The position numbers were made by a program, and so were the translations under genes. The notes under the pieces are model-generated. The model made no database searches. It had not been told where the DNA came from and was given only the letters and a program-made list of their open reading frames with translations. Below, piece after piece: positions 7,529 to 14,980 of a stretch of DNA of 64,000 nucleotides. The stretch is from a virus, in the IMG/VR virus record IMGVR_UViG_3300021093_000034, positions 20,693-84,692 of that record, one strand, 5' to 3'. How positions within the stretch are numbered: the stretch's first letter is position 1; each line of letters opens with the position of its first letter.

Positions 7529-9802
7529 TCAAGCCGTGTTGTTGGCTATTCTTTCGGACACACTGACCATGTCCTGCATTTCAGAAACTATCTTTTGTAT
7601 TTCAGCAGTTTGCAGCTCGAGTGTTCTTTTTTGCTGCTCGCTGCTAGTAACCAATTGATCTTTTAGTTCAGTCATGACCTGACTCAGGCCACTAGGTGCA
7701 GAAAATGCTGTTTCTATTGCCCGGGTCACTGCTGCTGGCAATTCTGCAATTGGAGCTATATCAGGTGTAGCACTATCTTTGCGCCTTTCAATATCTTTTT
7801 GCAAAGAGTCTAAACTGGCTGCAAAAATATTTTGTAATTGAGTGGTTTTAGCTAATAGTTCAGTTGGATCAAGATTAGCTGCAAATTGATCCAAAGGAAC
7901 AATCTGTCCTGGAGCGTCAAATGTTCTTACTTCAGGTCCTTGTTCGCCCACAATATAAGGAAGGAAACGACCCACCGGACCTCCGTCTGCTCTGGGTTCG
8001 GGTACAGGAAAAGTTGCTCGTACCCACCGTTTAAAAATTTCAGTCATGTTGGCCTTGTACTCTTCAAGATCTGTTACTGGTCCTGGAGGCGTTCTTCCAG
8101 GAACATCTACACCAAACATCAATGACAGTGTTTGTTGTAGTCCTTGCACAAAGGCCTCGGTTGTGGCACCAATTGCTGTGGCATATTTTGGTAAAGCCTC
8201 TAAAGCCAAGTTTTCTATAGCTTTGGCAAATTTTTGTGTTTGATCTTGAGCTTTAAGAATACCGGTTGTGAGATCACCGCTGGCTGTGGCTTGATCTTCA
8301 GCAGCACGTTTTGATTGTTTATATATGTCTTTATCTTTAAATGCAAGAGCTACAAGTTCGTTAATACCAGTTGTTAAGCCGCCTAAACTGCCACTCAAGG
8401 TGTTAATCATGGGTATTACACCACCAGTTGAGTCTTCAAGTTCTTTTTGTTTTTTACCTGCACGTATGGATTGTTCTACCCCTGCTTGTTGAGCATCTGC
8501 TACACTCTTGGATGAGTCGTAAATTATTTCTCTGCCTAATGTGAAAATTCTAGCAAAGTCCTCATTGTTAGCAGATAACAAAGCGGCAGTTTCCTCTGTA
8601 ATTACTTGACCGCCTGAAGCTATAAATTGTAAAAATCCTTTTTTAGCTGATTCTGGCAAATAACGAAAGTATGCCTGAAATTTGTTGGCCTGTTCTGGAT
8701 CAGTGAACTTGCTCATGATATCAGCTTGCATGGATTTAATTCTAGCTTCTTCGACTAAAGCCTTGGCATTTTTTCCTGTAATATCTTGTAGCACTTTTAA
8801 ATCAACAGCATATGCTTTGGTAGCTCTAGCCACATCGGCAGCCTGAAGATTTTTAAACTGCTCCTGAGTCATAGTGGCACGTACAGTGCTTAAATAATCA
8901 GCTGCCAGTTCTGCCTGCTCCTCGATCGAGTAACCAAGCGCACGTAACTCATTGCGTAGCGTTCTTCCGTTAGCACCTTGTTCAGTTTCAAATGCAGCAC
9001 TCACGTCTGCAACTTTTTTAGCTCCTTCGGCTAACGGAATACCAAAATTTCTAATAGACGCTTCAGCGGCTGCTACAGACTTGGTAAATTGTTCTATAGT
9101 CATACCCGATCTAGAAGCAACATCGCGCAGCTCCATGAAACTGCCCGAAAAACTGGCACCCATTTTGTTAAACGTGCCCATGTTTTGTATGGTTTCCTGC
9201 AGTTCTTTGCTCATCATCTCGTTGATGACCTTGGCGCCGGATCCCAATACGCCGACTACGGCGCTGCTTGCTTTGCTCAGACCTTTGATTACAGTACCTA
9301 GTGGGCCTAAATATTCTGTCAGATCGGCGCCAGATTCAATTATTCCTCGTATGCCCATTGTGGCCATATCAATACCGGTACTGAAAATTCCAGCTGTGGC
9401 AGCAATAGGGTTATCTTGTATGCTTTTGGCCGATTTAGTAAAGGTAATACTCATGTCAGCCACAGCAGTAGACAGTCGTTGTAATTCAAAAGCAAAGCGA
9501 CTGTTTTTGAAATCTTGTGCAGCAATAGTAGCAGCATTCATGCCAGATTCAAACTTGCTCCAACCCGACGATGTGGCAGCAGCAGCTGAACGTGACGCAC
9601 TGGCCAAGCCCGCCATGCTGCCAGCTGCTTCGTCAGCTGAATTAGCAGTACGTTTGGTCGCCGCTGCGGCTTCAGCGTCGTATCGACGCTGACGATTGCT
9701 TTGGCTGGCCATTACTCGCAGCAACTCTTGCAAGGTGCTTTCTTGAGCAGCGTTTTCTACATAAACTGGACCAGTTGGTAATCCATCAATTCTGATAGCC
9801 AT
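7529..9802 (-). CDS. Tail tape-measure-like protein
   Basis: This 757-residue protein has an Ala/Ser-rich helical N-terminal third (about 15-150), hydrophobic Gly/Val/Ile patches (about 130-200), long helices to about 560, then the motif ADGGPVGRFLPYIVGEQGPE near residue 604. That motif is typical of tape-measure proteins close to their C-terminus. A final helical segment (690-757) ends in heptads. In a myovirus this protein fixes tail length and enters the host envelope. It starts from the divergent late promoter region at 9803-9853 with GGAAAAAT as ribosome site. It does not resemble T4 gp29 by eye, and its place next to the portal gene is unlike T4, so the assignment rests on the C-terminal motif and composition. 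Confidence 0.7.
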   Translation of the reverse strand: MAIRIDGLPTGPVYVENAAQESTLQELLRVMASQSNRQRRYDAEAAAATKRTANSADEAAGSMAGLASASRSAAAATSSGWSKFESGMNAATIAAQDFKNSRFAFELQRLSTAVADMSITFTKSAKSIQDNPIAATAGIFSTGIDMATMGIRGIIESGADLTEYLGPLGTVIKGLSKASSAVVGVLGSGAKVINEMMSKELQETIQNMGTFNKMGASFSGSFMELRDVASRSGMTIEQFTKSVAAAEASIRNFGIPLAEGAKKVADVSAAFETEQGANGRTLRNELRALGYSIEEQAELAADYLSTVRATMTQEQFKNLQAADVARATKAYAVDLKVLQDITGKNAKALVEEARIKSMQADIMSKFTDPEQANKFQAYFRYLPESAKKGFLQFIASGGQVITEETAALLSANNEDFARIFTLGREIIYDSSKSVADAQQAGVEQSIRAGKKQKELEDSTGGVIPMINTLSGSLGGLTTGINELVALAFKDKDIYKQSKRAAEDQATASGDLTTGILKAQDQTQKFAKAIENLALEALPKYATAIGATTEAFVQGLQQTLSLMFGVDVPGRTPPGPVTDLEEYKANMTEIFKRWVRATFPVPEPRADGGPVGRFLPYIVGEQGPEVRTFDAPGQIVPLDQFAANLDPTELLAKTTQLQNIFAASLDSLQKDIERRKDSATPDIAPIAELPAAVTRAIETAFSAPSGLSQVMTELKDQLVTSSEQQKRTLELQTAEIQKIVSEMQDMVSVSERIANNTA

Positions 9803-9812
9803 ATTTTTCCAC

Positions 9813-9820
9813 TATAAATA
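9813..9820 (+). promoter_or_regulatory. Late promoter TATAAATA for gp26
   Basis: A perfect match to the T4 late consensus, 33 bases ahead of the gp26 start codon, with GGGGATC as ribosome site in between. It is one arm of a divergent pair. Confidence 0.8.
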
Positions 9821-9832
9821 CTACATCAATTA

Positions 9833-9840
9833 TATTTATT
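9833..9840 (-). promoter_or_regulatory. Late promoter AATAAATA for head operon
   Basis: AATAAATA on the minus strand (7 of 8), 30 bases ahead of the tape-measure start codon at 9802. Together with the plus-strand TATAAATA it makes a face-to-face late-promoter pair whose transcripts would overlap for a few tens of bases. Confidence 0.6.
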
Positions 9841-9853
9841 TGGGGATCAAACC

Positions 9854-10690
9854 ATGGCCGTAGCAGCTAATAATCCGTTATTCAAACATTTTCGACAACC
9901 AGCACTGTATCTAAAATTGCCAAGTCAAGGACAATTTTGGCCTGACGCAGCTATTGATTTACCGGTAACCGGTGAAATTCCTGTGTATCCTATGACGGTC
10001 AAAGACGAAATTACCTTGAAAACCCCTGATGCACTCATGAACGGTGTAGGTGTAATTGAAACAATACAAAGCTGTTGTCCCAATATCAAAGATGCCTGGA
10101 AAATGCCCATAATTGACCTCGATGCTGTATTGATTGCCATAAGATTGGCCAGCTACGGTCATAATATGGACATAACTACAAATTGTAAACAGTGTGCCAG
10201 TGAAAATGACAATACTGTTGATCTGCGTATGGTACTAGATCGTTTGCGTATTCCAGAATTCAAATCAGAACGTATTGATAATTTGACATTTAAATTTAGA
10301 CCACAAGCATTTGAAGACAACAACAAAGTCAACATGATACAGTACGAGCAGCAACGCTTGATAGACGCAGTGACCAGCAGTACTCTAAGTGACGAAGAAA
10401 AGAAAGCGCAATTTGATCAAATTTTTCCCAGATTGACTGATTTAAGTGTGGCCACAGTGGTTAACAATATAGAATCCATCACACTAGAAGATGGTACTCA
10501 AGTGACCGACGAATACTACATAAAAGAGTTCTTGTTCAATTGCGAACGTAGCACATACACAGAAATAAAAAACAAAATAGATAACTTGATCAAACAATTA
10601 CAGATTGATCCAATGGAAATCGTTTGTTCAGAATGTCAGACAACATATCAAGCCGAGTTAAATTTTAATCAAGCAAATTTTTTCGGATGA
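9854..10690 (+). CDS. 26: Baseplate hub protein, gp26-type
   Basis: This 278-residue protein fits the T4-type baseplate hub family. It begins with LYLKLPSQGQFWP (18-30), then the MTVKDEITLKTPDALMNGVG segment and a CKQC pair (111-114). A second pair, CSEC (258-261), lies near the C-terminus. The two CxxC pairs form a likely zinc site. T4 gp26 helps assemble the central hub. It has a perfect late promoter and overlaps the next gene's ribosome-site region, so both are co-translated. Confidence 0.8.
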   Translation: MAVAANNPLFKHFRQPALYLKLPSQGQFWPDAAIDLPVTGEIPVYPMTVKDEITLKTPDALMNGVGVIETIQSCCPNIKDAWKMPIIDLDAVLIAIRLASYGHNMDITTNCKQCASENDNTVDLRMVLDRLRIPEFKSERIDNLTFKFRPQAFEDNNKVNMIQYEQQRLIDAVTSSTLSDEEKKAQFDQIFPRLTDLSVATVVNNIESITLEDGTQVTDEYYIKEFLFNCERSTYTEIKNKIDNLIKQLQIDPMEIVCSECQTTYQAELNFNQANFFG

Positions 10691-10701
10691 GGCTTTTGAC
10701 C

Positions 10702-10914
10702 ATGTCTGAATCAGACATGCTAACGTACTTCGAACAGCTAGAACGACAGTCAAAAGCCATAAAAGAAGAAATGCTGAGAATGTGTTGGTACATGAGAGGT
10801 GGACTCAGCTATGAAGATTCCATGCTGTTGAGCAATGATGATCGTGCTCTAATAGGTAAAATAATCAAAGACAATTTAGAAACTGCTAAGAAATCAGGAA
10901 TGCCATTCTTCTAA
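10702..10914 (+). CDS. Small protein coupled to gp26
   Basis: This 70-residue protein begins MSESDMLTYFEQLERQSKAI and ends DNLETAKKSGMPFF. It has two predicted helices and no Cys cluster or membrane segment. An ATG at 10687 overlaps the gp26 stop, but GAGG lies 9 bases ahead of the ATG at 10702, so I prefer the latter. Short partners directly behind gp26 are common in aquatic T4-like phages; it may assist hub assembly as T4 gp51 does, but I cannot show homology. A terminator follows. Confidence 0.65.
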   Translation: MSESDMLTYFEQLERQSKAIKEEMLRMCWYMRGGLSYEDSMLLSNDDRALIGKIIKDNLETAKKSGMPFF

Positions 10915-10932
10915 GACTAACTTCGTTAGTCT

Positions 10933-10967
10933 ATTGATTTCGCTTGCGCTCATCAATTTTGTTTTTT
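10933..10967 (+). terminator. Intrinsic terminator after gp26 unit
   Basis: ATTGAT (10933-10938) pairs with ATCAAT (10952-10957), with an inner GC-rich part, and is followed by TTTTGTTTTTT. It directly follows an 8-bp hairpin (AGACTAAC/GTTAGTCT, 10914-10932) that covers the end of the stop codon and precedes a third small hairpin (TAGAT/ATCTA, 10967-10979). Confidence 0.8.
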
Positions 10968-10979
10968 AGATTTCATCTA

Positions 10980-11322
10980 GATTAATTGGTCACTCTTTGC
11001 CCAGGGCGGGCAAAAATACATGAGCTTCATCTGAGTAGCACAGTCACTAGCGTTAGAGCATTACAGAGGTGGTTGTCCGGTACCTCGAGCTCCGTTCTTA
11101 TACAACGGCGGTTTATACAATAGACGCTAGCCTACCATACAAACGTGCTTGATCACTCAAGCGTCTTTATAGCCTTTATAAATCCTGTTCAAACAACTAA
11201 ATCGCGGCATTTGCGATCTTCATCCCGAAGGGTAGTAGTTGAGTGCTTCTTGCAGCGAGAAGGCTTCCGTCCCTGTGTTTATTTCGACCAGGTCTAGGGC
11301 ACACGATATTAACTTGTGCGAG
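10980..11322. ncRNA. Candidate structured RNA, no family recognised
   Basis: This 340-base stretch carries no ORF of note and looks visibly richer in G and C than its neighbours. It is dense in paired segments: TTTGCCC/GGGCAAA (10996-11014); CTAGCGT/ACGCTAG (11047-11053 with 11124-11130) enclosing CCGTT/AACGG (11092-11108); GCTTGA/TCAAGC (11147-11162); CAACTA/TAGTTG (11194-11241) enclosing ATCGC/GCGAT and CCC/GGG, a three-way junction; CTTCT/AGAAG (11246-11262); and GCACA/TGTGC (11299-11319). Strand is undecided: the minus reading is the downstream region of the SGNH gene, while the plus reading follows the gp26 terminator. The stop of that SGNH gene lies inside TATAAAC on the minus strand, a weak promoter-like match. 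I found no tRNA, tmRNA, RNase P or group I intron signatures. Confidence 0.5.
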
Positions 11323-11323
11323 T

Positions 11324-12343
11324 TTATACTGCGGTACTTGTTATAATTTTAGCCAGAAAATTGCTGTAAAGTTGATGTGTTTTTGGGCCAGGGTGTAGAT
11401 TATCGGTGCCAAAGTCTTGATATAAAAATAAGCCTTGAGTATTGTATGTTTTAGCGTTTTTATTTAATAGATATTTGAATTGATAATAATATTGTTCATT
11501 TAGTAAAGATCGATTTAATAAATCATCAATTACTGCATTAAACATTACTAATTGGATGTCGAGTTTTTTACAAAAGTTTATTAATTCTCTAATAGATTCC
11601 AAGCATTGAAATAAGTTATTTTCGTCGTCCAATTGATCAATTGGGAAAATTCTGTTAAATGCACTATTCTTTTGATATAATGCATTTAAAGCATGAAGAT
11701 GATGTAATTGATCTTGGTAGTAATACGGTATTCTTCTAAAGGTTGTTATCCCCCAACACAGTATGTCTCCAGACCTGATGTCAGATTTTAAAATCTGATT
11801 AGCAGCCCACCGAATTGACGATCCGGGCGCAGTTAAAAAACTACAAGGCAAATCTAATTTATCGCCTACAAGAGAACCATATCGTTCAGTAGGTTTTACA
11901 CCAACGCCGTGACTTACACTACATCCTGCGATCCAAATTTGCTTGCTGTTGGTTTTTCTAGTGTCGGCGATAGAATTTTTATATTTTTGACTAATGCATA
12001 AATTTAAATTAACAACTTTTACTTGATCTGACAAATAAAGTAATAAAATTTCAGACGAGCCTTGTATGCAGTCGGTGGCATTGGTTGCAGTTATAGTTTT
12101 GTGATCAGACCATACTTCCGGTGGGCAGTATACAATAGTATCAGCTGATAGCAAGATTTCCATCACAATTGATATGTCTTTGGGAAGATCTGCTAGCGAA
12201 GTGTAGCATACTAGATTGTGTCGCCGAGATTCCAAGAACTCCTGATAATTGCTTGACTCAACTAAAAAAGCATCGCGTCTGTGCGCTTTTGCTTGTTCGG
12301 CAAGTTCAATATTGCAATCACCAAAATATATAACTTTGCTCAT
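11324..12343 (-). CDS. SGNH-hydrolase-like protein, type A
   Basis: This 339-residue protein has an unassigned N-terminal half (1-130) and an SGNH/GDSL-like half. The nucleophile block is GCSVSHG (140-146), then APGSSIRW supplies the Gly/Asn-type block, and DNLHPGP (from 314) supplies the catalytic Asp and His. Such enzymes are esterases or acyl-transferases, often acting on O-acetylated glycans. It closely parallels the protein at 20909-21793 (the same GCSxSHG, PGSS and DNLHxGP blocks), so the two are paralogs. It overlaps the GIY-YIG gene (ATGA) as the last gene of the minus-strand operon. The substrate cannot be predicted. Confidence 0.7.
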   Translation of the reverse strand: MSKVIYFGDCNIELAEQAKAHRRDAFLVESSNYQEFLESRRHNLVCYTSLADLPKDISIVMEILLSADTIVYCPPEVWSDHKTITATNATDCIQGSSEILLLYLSDQVKVVNLNLCISQKYKNSIADTRKTNSKQIWIAGCSVSHGVGVKPTERYGSLVGDKLDLPCSFLTAPGSSIRWAANQILKSDIRSGDILCWGITTFRRIPYYYQDQLHHLHALNALYQKNSAFNRIFPIDQLDDENNLFQCLESIRELINFCKKLDIQLVMFNAVIDDLLNRSLLNEQYYYQFKYLLNKNAKTYNTQGLFLYQDFGTDNLHPGPKTHQLYSNFLAKIITSTAV

Positions 12344-12765
12344 TTCTTTTTTATGTGCGATCCGTGGACACGAACGCTAATCTGTCCGTTATAGTATTGA
12401 TCTGATTCTAAGACTTGGTGTCTAAATTGTTCCCTTGCTTCAATATATGAACATTCTGCTCGTGATTTGCAGTAAAAAAGTATTTCTCTAGTAAATTTTT
12501 CTGGGCCTAGTGATTCGATGTCTTTGTTTAGTTCGTCGTTTGAGCCATAATAGGTTTGCCAATCACTGTCTATTTTGCTTCTGATTCTTTTTTTCTTTTT
12601 GTTGCCGTTTTTTAGTTTTACTGTTCGTACTGTAGTTTTTGAAAATTTGGCTAGTTTTTTTCCTATATATTTGCGCCCAGATACTGTATTTGTAATCAAA
12701 TATACAAATCCCACGCAATCTTCAGGAAGTGATTCCACTAGAGTGGATTCGAATAGCCATGACAT
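12340..12765 (-). CDS. GIY-YIG family nuclease
   Basis: This 141-residue protein has the GIY-YIG signature as VYL (21-23) and KYIG (32-35), and a later Glu in YIEAREQ as a candidate metal ligand. A Lys/Arg-rich insert (about 42-62) lies between the signature and the rest. Free-standing GIY-YIG proteins in T4-like phages (T4 Seg enzymes) are homing endonucleases that spread into neighbours. No DNA-binding repeat is visible after the catalytic domain, so it could also be a small repair-type nuclease. It sits inside the cargo island between an SGNH and an SDR gene. Confidence 0.7.
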   Translation of the reverse strand: MSWLFESTLVESLPEDCVGFVYLITNTVSGRKYIGKKLAKFSKTTVRTVKLKNGNKKKKRIRSKIDSDWQTYYGSNDELNKDIESLGPEKFTREILFYCKSRAECSYIEAREQFRHQVLESDQYYNGQISVRVHGSHIKKK

Positions 12766-12775
12766 ACAGCATTAA

Positions 12776-13360
12776 TTATGCCTTGTAGTCTAGATTACAA
12801 TAAAATGTTATTTCCTCAATACAAGTATTTTGATTTAATTTTCCTGCATACTTTATAAAATCTGATACATCTTGCAAATTTAAACCATTTCCAGTCCACG
12901 TTGGGCGATTTCTGCTTAGTTCTGTGTCTAACCGGTCTAATGTAATCAAAGTAGTTTTAAAAGCCACTTTATTAGCCTTAAACGATGCTGTACATTGTTT
13001 ACTTGCGTGTGTCAATGCTGCTTTGGCCACACGATATGTTTCAAATCCGGGCTCACGAGCCACAACATGTTTTTCGCCTACGCTGCCAATGTTATAGATA
13101 TGTCCTGCTTTGTGGTTTTTGCTCCATGCGTCGTATACTGCTTCTAACACATGCACTTGTCCAAAATTAGCCCATGCTTCTTGTGGTGGACCATCAAAGG
13201 CATTGTTTACAAACACGTCATAATCCAAACTCAATTTGGCTATATATTCGTGATCTTGTGTAATATCAACGCCGTCTATACGACTAATGCTAACGCCGTT
13301 AAACTCTTCAACTAGATGTTTTCCTAATCCTCGATTACCACCTGTTACTAACACTTTCAT
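12776..13360 (-). CDS. Short-chain dehydrogenase/reductase
   Basis: This 194-residue classical-type SDR has the NAD(P)-binding motif TGGNRGLG (6-13), NNA (52-54), a serine in GSVG (93) and the YRVAK active-site pair (Tyr109, Lys113). It is shorter than typical SDRs (about 250), lacking part of the C-terminal substrate-binding region. It would oxidise or reduce an alcohol/ketone, for example a sugar intermediate. It overlaps the radical-SAM gene ahead of it by 4 bases (ATGA), so the two are probably used together. Confidence 0.85.
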   Translation of the reverse strand: MKVLVTGGNRGLGKHLVEEFNGVSISRIDGVDITQDHEYIAKLSLDYDVFVNNAFDGPPQEAWANFGQVHVLEAVYDAWSKNHKAGHIYNIGSVGEKHVVAREPGFETYRVAKAALTHASKQCTASFKANKVAFKTTLITLDRLDTELSRNRPTWTGNGLNLQDVSDFIKYAGKLNQNTCIEEITFYCNLDYKA

Positions 13361-14472
13361 CTAATGGATCCTCCTTGATCCCAAACTTTGGTAAATTTTT
13401 CTCCGCATGTCATCGCACATTCCATAATTCTATTAGAATCAGACCAACTGTCAACCAAGTCGCGCCAAAAATAAGATTGAAATATCTTTTGTAAACTGTG
13501 ATGTTTTATATCCAATTGGTCTTTATAATTTTCTATAAATTCTTTTACTTGTATTTTTCCTGTGTTAGTAAAACTGGCACTATTGGCACCTGGTTTTGCA
13601 AACGAATGAAATCTTGCGTCGTACATGTTGTGTTCAAAAAAGTTACATGGAAGTACAAGCCCTTCGGCAGTAATCACAACTTTGTTACCTAATAAGGCAT
13701 CACATTTGATTGGTGTTTGTTGTAAATAGTCTTTAAAAGTCCCATACATTTGTTTGATAACTTCTATTTTTTGTACACTGGGATTACGCCATTCAGAATT
13801 ATTTGGTTCTTCTAGCAAGTATTCTGTATGACCATGCCTGTCCAGTACTGGCCAATTGGGGTATGCACATTCGTTGGCATGATCGTAAAAACGGCCAGTC
13901 TTTTTTGGTAAAAAATTAAAGAATCCGTATTCTTTACTCAATTGTCTTGCTTGTTCAACTTGATGTTCGTTATGTTTAAAAACTATAAAGTTCCATTGCG
14001 CTCGACCGCCCTTGCGAATAAATGCTCTAGCATTACGTATAGCAATAGAGTATTTTACATTACGTCTATAGATGTGTAAAGTGTCCTCTAGTCCATCAAA
14101 GCCAAAATCAATTTGACCATAACCGTTCATGATGGTCGCTATTTCTTCCCAATAGCTTTCGTCATGCACACCACCATTGGTGTGAACGTATAACCATACT
14201 GTTGGATTTTTAGTTCTAAAATCTTGAAGAATGTCTAAGAAGTCAGGATGCATGACAGGATCGCCATAACTCCCGCAAAAAAATATTTGCTTTAATTGAC
14301 TACAATGGTCAACGCTGAAGGCAGCATCAATTACTTCTCTATCTAAATGTATCAACGGCATGTAAGGATTAAGTCCTGATCCTTGTACGTTTCTTGGACA
14401 TTGGGGGCAGGCAGCATTACAATAAGTTGTAATTTCCAATTGATATTCTTTAATTTTTTTATAATCAAACAT
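13357..14472 (-). CDS. Radical-SAM enzyme with SPASM-like tail
   Basis: This 371-residue protein has the iron-sulfur motif CNAACPQC (Cys18, 22, 25) near the N-terminus, a GSYGDP segment in place of the usual GGEP (about 68), and further Cys at 257, 276 and near 351-355, a plausible auxiliary cluster (SPASM-like). Such enzymes use S-adenosylmethionine to make a radical that modifies peptides, sugars or small molecules. It overlaps both neighbours by a few bases, so it is translated with the SDR downstream and the 171-residue protein upstream. The substrate is unknown. Confidence 0.8.
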   Translation of the reverse strand: MFDYKKIKEYQLEITTYCNAACPQCPRNVQGSGLNPYMPLIHLDREVIDAAFSVDHCSQLKQIFFCGSYGDPVMHPDFLDILQDFRTKNPTVWLYVHTNGGVHDESYWEEIATIMNGYGQIDFGFDGLEDTLHIYRRNVKYSIAIRNARAFIRKGGRAQWNFIVFKHNEHQVEQARQLSKEYGFFNFLPKKTGRFYDHANECAYPNWPVLDRHGHTEYLLEEPNNSEWRNPSVQKIEVIKQMYGTFKDYLQQTPIKCDALLGNKVVITAEGLVLPCNFFEHNMYDARFHSFAKPGANSASFTNTGKIQVKEFIENYKDQLDIKHHSLQKIFQSYFWRDLVDSWSDSNRIMECAMTCGEKFTKVWDQGGSIR

Positions 14473-14980
14473 CAGGTAAATCTTTAAAAAAGTTTTTGGC
14501 CACCTCTAAGGTGTCACTGTTTGTTTTAAATATAGTTCCGGCTAACTTTGGACCCGGTTTTCTTAAATCAATTAACCAAGCTGCTGCTGGAGTAGCAAAT
14601 TCAAATTTCCAAGCACCGTTGTGACCCAGGTACAAATTGGGACAAATAAAGTAAGGCTCATGCTCGGCCTTGTGCATATAAACTGGAAAGAACTTGCCAT
14701 TCCAAAGTTCAGACTCTAGCTTTATACAATCAAGTTTAATACCTTTAATTTCAACATGCCTATCTATAACAATATTACCGTATGGATCATGCACATGGTG
14801 TTCCGGCGATTTTCCGTAGTGAATTACAGTCAAATCGTGACCACCGTCAACTAAATCTACGTCAAAATCATAATAATCCTGGGCTGGCCCATCGTCCAAA
14901 GTCAAATAATCGTCAACAACTATTTTTATCATTGGGTTTCCTAAGCGCCGTTCTACATTAAGATCTATTTCCAGCCTCAA
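14465..14980 (-). CDS. Hypothetical protein in radical-SAM island
   Basis: This 171-residue soluble protein looks mainly beta-stranded, with Asp- and His-rich stretches (VDDYLTLDDGP, about 21-31; HHVHDPYGN, about 61-69), GIKLDCIKLESELWNGKFFP and a C-terminal helix. I do not recognise the family. The N-terminal half has the look of a beta-sandwich binding domain. It overlaps the radical-SAM genes on both sides, so it may be an accessory or substrate-binding partner. Confidence 0.6.
   Translation of the reverse strand: MRLEIDLNVERRLGNPMIKIVVDDYLTLDDGPAQDYYDFDVDLVDGGHDLTVIHYGKSPEHHVHDPYGNIVIDRHVEIKGIKLDCIKLESELWNGKFFPVYMHKAEHEPYFICPNLYLGHNGAWKFEFATPAAAWLIDLRKPGPKLAGTIFKTNSDTLEVAKNFFKDLPDV

Noticed and set aside
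7497-7532. Longer start of the portal gene
   Set aside because: The upstream extension begins at a TTG and lies over the end of the tape-measure gene; the ATG at 7496 yields the normal gp20 N-terminus.
10933-10957. Hammerhead-ribozyme-like string on the minus strand (TTGATGAG, short stem, GAAA)
   Set aside because: The essential C3 is a U here, stem II would be only two base pairs, and no separate stems I and III can be drawn. The segment is better explained as the terminator hairpin.
10980-11322. tmRNA, RNase P RNA or group I intron
   Set aside because: No tRNA-like acceptor or T-arm, no RNase P conserved blocks and no intron core were found. The small frame MKIANAAI on the minus strand is not a convincing tmRNA tag.
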